NCBI GenBank assembly: GCA_030601715.1
Contig: JAUWBL010000037.1
Location: 1 to 8,160, forward strand
Reading direction: 5' to 3'
Source: Candidatus Geothermarchaeota archaeon
Lineage (GTDB): Archaea > Thermoproteota > Nitrososphaeria > Geothermarchaeales > JAUWBL01
Length of the DNA stretch: 8,160 nucleotides
A model generated the notes under the pieces. The model was not told the DNA's origin. It made no database searches and was given only the letters and a program-made list of their open reading frames with translations. Shown piece after piece: positions 1-5,474 of the stretch; position 1 is the first letter of the stretch, and each line of letters starts with the position of its first letter. Both the position numbers and the translations under genes were made by a program.

Positions 1-501
1 GTTGGAGGGGATCCCATCCCAAACATTCACAACATACTGGATGGGATGAACCGCATGAGAGTTAGCGTCCCAATGCTCTGGAACAGCGACATGTACATGA
101 CCCGTGAGGCGCTCCAGCTGCTGTGGGACGTAATCGACATATGGCTGCCGGACTTCAAGTATGGAAACGATGCCTGCGCGCGCAGGTTGTCTCGCGTCAG
201 GAACTACTTTAGCGTAGTCTCGCGCAACCACCTGCGAGCCTGCGAAGGGGCAGACATGATCATTAGGCACTTGGTGATGCCCAACCACTTGGACTGCTGT
301 ACAAAGCCCGTTCTCAGGTTCATAGCGGAAAACATGAGAGGTGTCTTGGTCAACGTCATGGGTCAGTACCACCCGGACTACCTGGTTCTCAGCAAAGGAG
401 ACAGGTACCAGGAAATCGCGAGGAGGCTGACTCCCAGCGAGATCCGCGAGGCCCACGCCATCGCCCAGGAGCTTGGGCTGGCTTACAAACCCGTCTCCTA
501 G
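1..501 (+). CDS. Radical SAM protein, PflA-like (COG1313 family), C-terminal part only
   Basis: The reading frame is open from the first base of the window, so the gene begins upstream and only the last 166 residues are here; the ATG at 46 is internal. The first visible residues, VGGDPIPNIHNIL, match the GGE/GGD-type motif that follows the SAM-binding strand in radical SAM enzymes. Further on are blocks typical of the COG1313 (PflX, pyruvate-formate-lyase-activating-enzyme-like) family: WLPDFKYG, then MIIRHLVMPNHLD, then VNVMGQYHPDY. The CxxxCxxC cluster motif that binds the 4Fe-4S cluster would lie off the left edge, so catalysis cannot be judged. Members are predicted cytoplasmic glycyl-radical-activase-like enzymes of unknown substrate. 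It ends with TAG at 499. There is no glycyl radical enzyme in the window. The family call is confident; the function is unknown. Confidence 0.82.
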   Translation, partial: VGGDPIPNIHNILDGMNRMRVSVPMLWNSDMYMTREALQLLWDVIDIWLPDFKYGNDACARRLSRVRNYFSVVSRNHLRACEGADMIIRHLVMPNHLDCCTKPVLRFIAENMRGVLVNVMGQYHPDYLVLSKGDRYQEIARRLTPSEIREAHAIAQELGLAYKPVS

Positions 502-536
502 ATTCTTGTGCAAGCAACGACCGCGATTGATCATAG

Positions 537-728
537 GTCCCCCAGGCGAATCCTACGAACAGGCGTCAGAGCCAGGTGGGCGAAACGATGGTGGTGGAGT
601 TCGACGCTAACGAGGCTGGTGAGTTCGCGTTGAAATGCACGATTTTCTGTGGGTTCCTCACCGAGGACGGTGCATGTTCTGGGCACGACATCATGACAGG
701 GATCCTCAAAGTGGTGGAGGAGGCGTAG
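537..728 (+). pseudogene. Remnant of a CuA-like cupredoxin domain (C-terminal half)
   Basis: In this frame, from just after a TAG at 534, the translation ends in a cupredoxin-like tail: VGETMVVEFDANEAGEF, then CTIFCG, then GHDIMTGILKVVEEA and a TAG at 726. The C-x3-C followed by H-x2-M resembles the copper-ligand loop of cytochrome oxidase subunit II and related CuA/cupredoxin proteins, and the preceding GET..V.F.A..AGEF strand pattern fits too. About eight extra residues (FLTEDGAC) sit between the second Cys and the Gly-His. The N-terminal half of the fold, with the first His ligand and any signal peptide or membrane anchor, is absent: only 32 bases separate the upstream gene from the TAG at 534. 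An ATG at 588 with AGGTGG at 574-579 could still give a 46-residue peptide, but that would not make a complete cupredoxin fold. I read it as a decayed gene fragment. Confidence 0.5.
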
Positions 729-820
729 GTCAGCCCTCTGTTCAAGACCTGGCCTCCAACGTCTTCGGGGATTGGATTAAGGGTTATGAGCTACCCTCAG
801 CAACATCAAAGTGCTAGAGA
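729..820. other. Short non-coding stretch before nreA
   Basis: No gene is visible here. The bases TTAAGGGTTATG near 776-787 are a weak A/T-rich element about 35 bases before the TTG start of nreA and could be part of its promoter, but the match to an archaeal TATA box is poor and there is no strong Shine-Dalgarno sequence before 821. A TAG at 815-817 lies in the nreA frame and blocks any further N-terminal extension. Confidence 0.35.
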
Positions 821-2137
821 TTGAGCTACGAGCGGGGCCAGTCCCTCATCTCCAAATACGTGGTCGAGGGCCGAGGCAATCGATTCCTCAGGGCAAGGGA
901 CTTCGAAAGGAGATCAGCGCCTAGGAAGATCTGCCCATTCTGTGAGCCCCCGAGGAAAATCTGTGGACGACCCAACTGTCCTCTGACTATCCAGTACAGA
1001 GCGCTGGCTACCCTGACCAGGAACGTAGATCTCAAGGAGGTCGTTGGGAACTCTCCCCCGAGCGTCTTCGTGGGAAGATACGGGTATCCCAATGTGTTTG
1101 CAGGGCCCATGGTACCTCCCGTCTGCGGCGACACTTCCAGCTACGACCTCCCCGAGACGTGGTTAGGCAAGAGTCAAGAGGAGATCCTGCGGCTAAGATC
1201 CTCCCTCGTTTATGGAAGGTTCAGGACCGATGTCACGAGACCGCAAGAGGGAGGAAGCTACGACAAGCTAGTCGAGCTCGCCCTCTCTCGGAACTCCCCT
1301 GAGGCAGAAATGTCTCTGGAGTCCAGACCGAGGAGGGCGGTCAAGGCTTCGGAGGAAGTGGTGTTGTTCGGACCTGCGGCTCCCCTAAGGAAGCTGAGTC
1401 TGGGAACCCTGAGAACGGACTTCAGGCTGGAGAAGCGGTATGAGGACACCGATCTGAAGGCATCGGAAGCCCTTGTCGAGCTGTATTGGGACAAGGTGCC
1501 CGTCTCGGGAATTCAGAGGGCCTTTAGCATAGGGCTGTTCGGTGTCAAGAAGAACAGGAGGATGGTCCCAACCCGATGGAGCATCACGGCCGTCGACAGC
1601 ACCCTGTCGCTGTCTCTCATCAACGAATTGAAAGTGTGTCCTTGGATCAACGGGCACCAGGTCTACGAGAATCGGACCTACGACAACACGTACATTGTGC
1701 TGCTCATCCCCTCCAACTGGAGCTTCGAGTGGCTGGAGGCTTGGTTCCCAAACTCGTTCTGGAACCGCTGGAGAAGCGAACCGGTGATCTATGCTGATCA
1801 CGAACACTACGACAGGAGAACCACGTACGCCGCCACGGGAGGATGCTACTACTCAACCCGGCTCGCTGTGGCTGAGAAACTGAGGGATATGAGGAGACAG
1901 GCCACGGCGATCGTATTCAGAGAAGCCCACGAGGGCTATCTATTTCCTTTGGGTGTATGGAACGTTAGGGAGAACGTGCGGGCTGCCGTGAGAAAGGATC
2001 CCCTCCTCTTCGATGCCCTCAGCTCAGCTCTGACCTACTGCATGAGCAGACTCACTATCCCCCTCCAGAAATGGCTCCAAGCGAGTTCGCTTCTTCACGG
2101 GTTGCTCTACCAGAGGAGGATAGCGGAGTACCTCTAG
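821..2137 (+). CDS. nreA: DNA repair protein NreA (archaeal Nre family) with zinc finger and PIP box
   Basis: A 438-residue protein of the archaeal Nre family (COG1602), known from Haloferax work to act in repair of mitomycin-C-type damage and to bind the PCNA sliding clamp. Near the N-terminus it has a C-x2-C-x6-C-x4-C zinc-finger pattern (Cys38, 41, 48, 53), followed by the family hallmark SPPSVFVGRYGYP (78-90) and GPMVPP (95-100). The middle carries the conserved core around KKNRRMVPTRWSITAVD (243-259) and an aromatic-rich stretch (290-345). The last eight residues, QRRIAEYL (431-438), fit a PCNA-interacting PIP box (Q-x-x-I-x-x-aromatic-hydrophobic) exactly at the C-terminus, where this family carries it. 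The start is a TTG at 821, two codons after an in-frame TAG; it has no clear Shine-Dalgarno, and GTG at 860 is an alternative that also keeps the zinc finger. It is convergent with the regulator gene downstream. Confidence 0.9.
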   Translation: MSYERGQSLISKYVVEGRGNRFLRARDFERRSAPRKICPFCEPPRKICGRPNCPLTIQYRALATLTRNVDLKEVVGNSPPSVFVGRYGYPNVFAGPMVPPVCGDTSSYDLPETWLGKSQEEILRLRSSLVYGRFRTDVTRPQEGGSYDKLVELALSRNSPEAEMSLESRPRRAVKASEEVVLFGPAAPLRKLSLGTLRTDFRLEKRYEDTDLKASEALVELYWDKVPVSGIQRAFSIGLFGVKKNRRMVPTRWSITAVDSTLSLSLINELKVCPWINGHQVYENRTYDNTYIVLLIPSNWSFEWLEAWFPNSFWNRWRSEPVIYADHEHYDRRTTYAATGGCYYSTRLAVAEKLRDMRRQATAIVFREAHEGYLFPLGVWNVRENVRAAVRKDPLLFDALSSALTYCMSRLTIPLQKWLQASSLLHGLLYQRRIAEYL

Positions 2138-2149
2138 TCAGGTCCCCAC

Positions 2150-2198
2150 TCGCGGTGGCGGCGCATACCAGCGAGGATGGGGGTATCTGCGACCGCGA
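2150..2198. terminator. Nested hairpin between convergent genes, possible transcript 3' end
   Basis: An outer perfect pair TCGCGGT (2150-2156) and ACCGCGA (2192-2198) encloses an inner pair ATACC (2165-2169) and GGTAT (2182-2186), with a possible GC/GC step (2163-2164, 2189-2190) between them. It begins 12 bases after the nreA stop and lies between two convergent genes. There is no T-run on either strand, which is the usual archaeal termination signal, so the terminator role is a guess from position. Confidence 0.3.
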
Positions 2199-2259
2199 CT
2201 AGTCCGAAGCAAGCCGGTAGCCAATCGGGGAACAGAGGACAGCCCCTGGTCAGCCAGCA

Positions 2260-2883
2260 TCAGCAATCCACCAAGGTCAGAGCCGCCGCTCTGGCCCCCA
2301 TCTCCGCGTTTTCCAAGGTGTCAGCCCCGGAGATAATGAGTACATCGCCCTCCTCTGGGCTGAATTCTTCGGTGATGGACTCAGAGATCTCTGGCCATCG
2401 AACACGCATCGGGGTGCTGTCAGGAGGCATCAGCAAATGACCATCCCGGCAAACAATGACGACGGCGCCCTCGGCACCTGCCCTGACGGCCTGGTCCCGC
2501 TGCCGGACCCCGGATGTTACGAGATGTCCAACCCCTCCGATATGAAAGACGAAGTTTCGCTCTCCGACTGTGATGCTACTGGGAGGAAACTCTCTCCTGG
2601 ATCTGACTTTGGAGTAGAGTCTCCTGTGTAACTCGAGACCAGCCTCCGTCAGCTCAGAACCGAGCTTCGAGGTCTCGACCAAGCCTTCCCTCTTCAAATG
2701 ACCCAACAGAGTGCGCGTCGCTCCCTCCCCCAAGCCGATGGCTCGTGAGAGAGCGGCTCGGCCAACGCGCCCCCTCTCATAAATGGTCTCGAGAGCTTTG
2801 GCTAGGTGAAGTTCGGAGAAGGTGGGGCTGGGGCCGAGGGAGGTGCTCTCTGTGAGTCTGCGGAGGAAGTCCGTAGGCTTCAT
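2260..2883 (-). CDS. DUF4443-like winged-helix transcriptional regulator
   Basis: A 207-residue protein, counted from the ATG at 2881-2883. Residues about 24-90 form a winged helix-turn-helix: a leading helix (LHLAKALETIYERG), a helix-turn-helix with a G-x-G turn (ALSRAIGLGEGATRTLLGHL), and a wing followed by LTEAG, the layout of archaeal MarR/ArsR-like regulators. The C-terminal half (about 105-207) looks like the DUF4443 sensor-type domain, with GGVGHLVTSGVRQRDQAVRAGAEGA and an EEGDVLIISGADTLENAE segment that suggests a small alpha/beta ligand-binding fold. A start 36 bases upstream (2917-2919) is possible, but it would place a TATA-like element inside the coding region and gives an N-terminus unlike the rest. 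The gene is divergent from the thiolase, and a 15-bp palindrome lies just upstream, so autoregulation and control of the thiolase are plausible inferences. The effector is unknown. The domain name is from memory, not a search. Confidence 0.72.
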   Translation of the reverse strand: MKPTDFLRRLTESTSLGPSPTFSELHLAKALETIYERGRVGRAALSRAIGLGEGATRTLLGHLKREGLVETSKLGSELTEAGLELHRRLYSKVRSRREFPPSSITVGERNFVFHIGGVGHLVTSGVRQRDQAVRAGAEGAVVIVCRDGHLLMPPDSTPMRVRWPEISESITEEFSPEEGDVLIISGADTLENAEMGARAAALTLVDC

Positions 2884-2896
2884 GGTGGACGCGCCG

Positions 2897-2911
2897 TCTG
2901 TCCAGGACAGA
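2897..2911. promoter_or_regulatory. Perfect 15-bp inverted repeat, candidate operator
   Basis: TCTGTCC-A-GGACAGA is a perfect inverted repeat (7-bp arms, one central base) in the 81 bases between the divergent regulator and thiolase genes. It begins 14 bases upstream of the regulator ATG and touches the TATA-like element of that gene, so a dimer bound here would block its transcription. It is about 24 bases from the TATA-like box of the thiolase. Binding by the neighbouring winged-helix protein is inference. Confidence 0.5.
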
Positions 2912-2916
2912 AATAA
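2910..2916 (-). promoter_or_regulatory. TATA-like element of the regulator gene
   Basis: Read on the minus strand the bases are TTATTTC, centred about 30 bases before the ATG at 2883. With the usual archaeal spacing of about 26 bases from TATA centre to transcript start, the mRNA would begin within a few bases of that ATG. This favours the 207-residue start over the longer one. It overlaps the end of the 15-bp inverted repeat. Confidence 0.4.
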
Positions 2917-2932
2917 CATCTTTCCGTCTGCA

Positions 2933-2940
2933 TGTATATG
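2933..2940 (+). promoter_or_regulatory. TATA-like element of the thiolase gene
   Basis: TGTATATG is centred about 28 bases before the ATG at 2965, which predicts a leaderless or nearly leaderless mRNA from that ATG. An AGGTGG at 2949-2954, ten bases before the ATG, could instead be a ribosome site if transcription starts further upstream. The earlier ATG at 2932 falls inside this element, which argues against it as a start. Confidence 0.45.
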
Positions 2941-2964
2941 ATTTCCATAGGTGGGTTGCTAGAG

Positions 2965-4137
2965 ATGGAAACCCCGCTTATCGTAAGTTCTGTTAGGACC
3001 CCGATTGGGAAATTCGGTCGAAGCTTGAAGGACATTCCCGCGCCTAGGCTAGGCGCCCTCGTCGTCCGAGAGGTTCTCAGGCGCGCCAAGGTGGAGTCCA
3101 ACGGGGTAGATGAGGTCATTATGGGGAATGTGCTTGGAGCCGGCCTGGGGCAGAATCCGGCCAGACAGGCAGCCATCTACGCGGGCGTACCATCTAGCGT
3201 GGGTGCCGTAACCGTGAACAAGGTCTGCGGCTCGGGGTTGAAGGCGGTGATGCTAGCAGCTCAAGCGATCAAGGCCGGAGACGCCAACTTGGTGGTGGCC
3301 GGCGGCATGGAGAACATGAGCAACTCCCCCTACCTAGTACGGGGTGCGCGATGGGGAATCAAGTATGGCGACAGGAGCTTCGTCGATTCTATGATATTCG
3401 ACGGTCTCTGGGATGTCTACAACGACTTCCACATGATAATGACCGGAGAGGCAATAGCCGAGAAGTTCGGCATATCCAGGGAAGAAGCCGACCAGTTCGC
3501 CTACGAAAGCCACATGAAGGCTCTCAGAGCCACTGAAAAGGGGGAGTTCCAGGAAGAGATCGTGCAAGTGGACACCTTAGACGGCACGGTTCTGGGTGTC
3601 GATGAAGGAATCAGGCCGGACACGAGCATCGAGAAACTGTCCAAGCTACCCCCCGTGATCAAGAAGGATGGTGTCGTGACGGCCGGAAACGCGTCTCAGC
3701 TGAGCGACGGTGCGTCAGCACTGGTGGTCATGTCTGAAAGCAGGGCGGACGAACTTGGCCTAAGGGCCCAAGCGAAAATAAAGGACTACGTGACTGGGGG
3801 AGTCGATCCGAAATGGGTCATGGAAGCCCCCATACCGACCGTAAGAGCGTTGCTGGACAGGGCGAACATGACGGTGGAAGACGTCGATCTCTTCGAGCAC
3901 AACGAAGCCTACGCAACCGCATCCATTGCCGTTCGGAGAGAGCTACGGGTGCCTGAGGACAGATTCAACATCAGAGGAGGTGCTGTAGCAATGGGTCACC
4001 CCATAGGGTGCAGTGGTGCAAGGGTGTTGACGACGCTGATTCACGCCCTCAGACAGAAAGGGAAGCGAACGGGACTTGCGACTCTATGCCTCGGTGGGGG
4101 CAACGCCGTTGCCATGATCGTCGAATCCATCGGATAG
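2965..4137 (+). CDS. Thiolase (acetyl-CoA acetyltransferase / 3-ketoacyl-CoA thiolase)
   Basis: A complete thiolase of exactly 390 residues when started at the ATG at 2965, the usual length for this family; the translation then opens METPLIVSSVRTPIGKFG, matching the conserved thiolase N-terminus. It catalyses cleavage of 3-ketoacyl-CoA with CoA, or the reverse condensation of two acetyl-CoA, in the cytoplasm. All catalytic elements are present: nucleophile Cys88 in VNKVCGSGLKA, His345 in GGAVAMGHPIGCSGAR, and Cys375 in CLGGGNA, plus Asn313 in the NEAYA motif (where many family members have NEAFA; the residue before it is His). The sequence is of the bacterial-type thiolase I/II class, not the SCPx-like archaeal type that usually sits beside HMG-CoA synthase, and no mevalonate gene is nearby. 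Together with the acyl-CoA ligase in this window it points to beta-oxidation. Sequence alone does not settle chain length or direction. It is divergent from a winged-helix regulator that may control it. Confidence 0.93.
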   Translation: METPLIVSSVRTPIGKFGRSLKDIPAPRLGALVVREVLRRAKVESNGVDEVIMGNVLGAGLGQNPARQAAIYAGVPSSVGAVTVNKVCGSGLKAVMLAAQAIKAGDANLVVAGGMENMSNSPYLVRGARWGIKYGDRSFVDSMIFDGLWDVYNDFHMIMTGEAIAEKFGISREEADQFAYESHMKALRATEKGEFQEEIVQVDTLDGTVLGVDEGIRPDTSIEKLSKLPPVIKKDGVVTAGNASQLSDGASALVVMSESRADELGLRAQAKIKDYVTGGVDPKWVMEAPIPTVRALLDRANMTVEDVDLFEHNEAYATASIAVRRELRVPEDRFNIRGGAVAMGHPIGCSGARVLTTLIHALRQKGKRTGLATLCLGGGNAVAMIVESIG

Positions 4138-4316
4138 GTCGAAATGCTGTTGATGGGCTCATGACGAAGCCGGAGCCTGTATCTAAGATGTGGTCGTCTG
4201 TGATGCGAAGGCTTGAGCCAAGATTGAGGAGTCTCCCTGCAGATCCTAGTGATTGACACACTCCACTTGGGTGACCCGAGACGAGGAAGCGGACCAATGC
4301 ACGAAGGGAGAAAGCA
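4138..4316. other. Gap between thiolase and mobA-like gene
   Basis: I see no convincing gene, RNA or hairpin here. A 31-codon frame (ATG 4161 to TGA 4256) has no recognisable content and no good ribosome site. No TATA box lies at the expected distance from the mobA-like gene, so that gene may be read from the thiolase transcript or from an unseen promoter. The right end holds the ribosome site GGGAG at 4306-4310. Confidence 0.4.
4306..4310 (+). promoter_or_regulatory. Shine-Dalgarno-like GGGAG that points to an ACG codon
   Basis: GGGAG lies six bases before the ACG at 4317-4319, an ideal spacing for a start codon there. Translation from that codon begins directly with the conserved VLILCGGESRRF of the nucleotidyltransferase. 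It is too far (63 bases) from the first standard in-frame start, GTG 4374. Confidence 0.4.
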
Positions 4317-5129
4317 ACGGTACTGATCCTGTGCGGGGGGGAAAGCCGCAGGTTCAGAACAACACAGCGCATTGTGAGCGACAAGGCCCTTGCGTTCTTC
4401 CATGGTAGGCGCCTCCTCCAGAGGGTGGTGGAAGCATCTCTCCGCATGACATCTGATGTCATCTTGTCCGTAAGGTCAGGAGAACAGGGGAAGATATACC
4501 GGCGTTCACTCGGAAAGGCGGGTCGTTCGGTGAGGGTAGTGGTTGATGAACCTTTGGGCTGCCCCGGTCCGCTCAATGGCATCGCCACGGGATTCAAGGC
4601 GGCATCAGGCGACGCCTCCGTCGTGGTTCCTTGTGACGCACCAAGTGTGAGGTCAGAGGTCCTCGCCCTGCTGCTTCGGCACCTCGATGAGGCAACTCTT
4701 TCCGTTCCCGTGTGGCCTGACGGGCTGATCGAACCGATGCTCTTCGGAGCAAGAACCCCTGACGGCTCGCTGGTCGCAAACGCCCTGTGCATGCTTGGAT
4801 GTAGGAAGACCGTAGATTTCATCCGGGCTGCTCCCAGCGTGAAGTTCGTCTCCGTGGCCACCGAGTTCATGGCTGTGGATCCATCTCTAGGATCCTTTGT
4901 GAACGTCAACTACCCCTTCGAACTTCGAGTGAGCCCCCCTCGAAGAAGCCTGGAAGGATCCCTCCACAAATCCTTCAGAGTGCAGCAGCCAGCCAATAGC
5001 GAAGCCATAGAGCGCCTCTTGGACTTCGCCCAGCAGGTCCGCCTGTCTCTGAGCAACCATCGGGATCTCCTGCTTGACCTGTTGGATGGTGACGAGATTT
5101 CAAGGAGCCATTTTGGTCCGCTCTTGTGA
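4317..5129 (+). CDS. MobA-like nucleotidyltransferase with helical C-terminal tail
   Basis: A GT-A-fold nucleotidyltransferase like MobA, which joins GMP (or CMP in relatives) to molybdopterin; the substrate here is unproven. The first standard start is GTG 4374 (251 residues), but the frame is open back to 4275 and encodes the family's N-terminal nucleotide-binding motif, VLILCGGESRRF, then DKAL. I therefore set the start at ACG 4317 (270 residues), behind a GGGAG site; no ATG, GTG or TTG exists in frame between 4275 and 4374. Other signatures follow: GPLNGIATGFKAA, VVVPCDAP with the metal-binding Asp, EPMLFGA, and SFVNVNYPFEL, the analogue of the FxNxNTPEDL motif of MobA. About 65 residues after that motif form a tail with a predicted amphipathic helix (SEAIERLLDFAQQVRLSLSNH). 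It overlaps the next gene by four bases. The odd start may be a rare codon, a mutation or an assembly error. Confidence 0.75.
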   Translation, partial: TVLILCGGESRRFRTTQRIVSDKALAFFHGRRLLQRVVEASLRMTSDVILSVRSGEQGKIYRRSLGKAGRSVRVVVDEPLGCPGPLNGIATGFKAASGDASVVVPCDAPSVRSEVLALLLRHLDEATLSVPVWPDGLIEPMLFGARTPDGSLVANALCMLGCRKTVDFIRAAPSVKFVSVATEFMAVDPSLGSFVNVNYPFELRVSPPRRSLEGSLHKSFRVQQPANSEAIERLLDFAQQVRLSLSNHRDLLLDLLDGDEISRSHFGPLL

Positions 5130-5392
5130 GTAGACACGCGACGTCTCTAGGAACGCTAGGGGAGAAAGCTGAACGGGAGCTTCTGTCGGCTTCAGCGGAG
5201 GCCTATGAAAGAGAGAGGAAGAACTACTCCGACCTGGGACTCTCCATGCTTGAGGCCCACGCCCTGATCGATGAAGCCTTGGTCTGGAGAATGCTGGGGG
5301 AGAAGGAGCTCGGTCAGAAACGGAGGCTGAGAGCCCAGAGGATTCTGGCATCGCTGGGTCTCACGCGGCCGAAGCGCGCAATGTATCGGTAG
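5126..5392 (+). CDS. Small helical protein of unknown function, coupled to the MobA-like gene
   Basis: An 88-residue protein starting at GTG 5126, which overlaps the upstream TGA in a GTGA junction; with no Shine-Dalgarno of its own, its translation is probably coupled to the MobA-like gene. I do not recognise a named family. The sequence is almost all helix, charged and amphipathic: an Ala/Glu-rich helix (EKAERELLSASAEAYERERKNY), a Gly-Leu turn, a second helix (MLEAHALIDEALVWRMLGE), and a basic third helix (KRRLRAQRILASLG) with a basic tail. This resembles a short helical-hairpin or TPR-like unit. There is no signal peptide, membrane segment or cysteine. The coupling suggests that it works with the nucleotidyltransferase, perhaps as a subunit or a detached C-terminal domain; that is inference. 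Confidence 0.68.
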   Translation: MSRHATSLGTLGEKAERELLSASAEAYERERKNYSDLGLSMLEAHALIDEALVWRMLGEKELGQKRRLRAQRILASLGLTRPKRAMYR

Positions 5393-5397
5393 TGAGC

Positions 5398-5421
5398 CCG
5401 CTGTCGCAACCGGAACGGCGG
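5398..5421. terminator. Weak hairpin between convergent genes
   Basis: CCGCTGT (5398-5404) can pair with ACGGCGG (5415-5421), with one G-T pair and a 10-base loop, six bases after the stop of the small coupled gene. There is no T-run. It may mark a transcript end in the 82-base gap before the convergent mrp gene, but the support is positional only. Confidence 0.2.
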
Positions 5422-5474
5422 CAAGTCCTCCAGTGATTGAGTCTCACAGGAGAAGAATGTCGTCGTACGGATGG

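Noticed and set aside
635..817. 60-codon open frame just before nreA, in the same frame
   Set aside because: Its composition (Gly/Ser/His/Arg-rich) is not protein-like, and the cupredoxin resemblance of this DNA lies in another frame. No ribosome site was seen.
815..823. TAG two codons before the nreA TTG as a read-through (pyrrolysine) site joining the upstream frame
   Set aside because: The upstream frame is not protein-like and TAG is the normal stop in this window.
2177..2631. Plus-strand open frames opposite the regulator gene
   Set aside because: They are shadows of the winged-helix gene on the minus strand, with low-complexity Ser/Gly-rich translations.
4161..4256. 31-codon frame between thiolase and the MobA-like gene
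   Set aside because: Too short to judge, no family resemblance and no convincing ribosome site; recorded only as part of the gap.
4335..4341. Run of seven G bases in the MobA-like glycine motif as the source of a frameshift
   Set aside because: The conserved residues on both sides of the run (VLILC before, ESRRF after) are in the same frame, so no indel at this run is needed; the start problem lies upstream.
4049..4909. 286-codon open frame on the minus strand
   Set aside because: It is antisense to the well-supported thiolase end and MobA-like gene, rich in Ser/Arg/Pro, with no recognisable motif.
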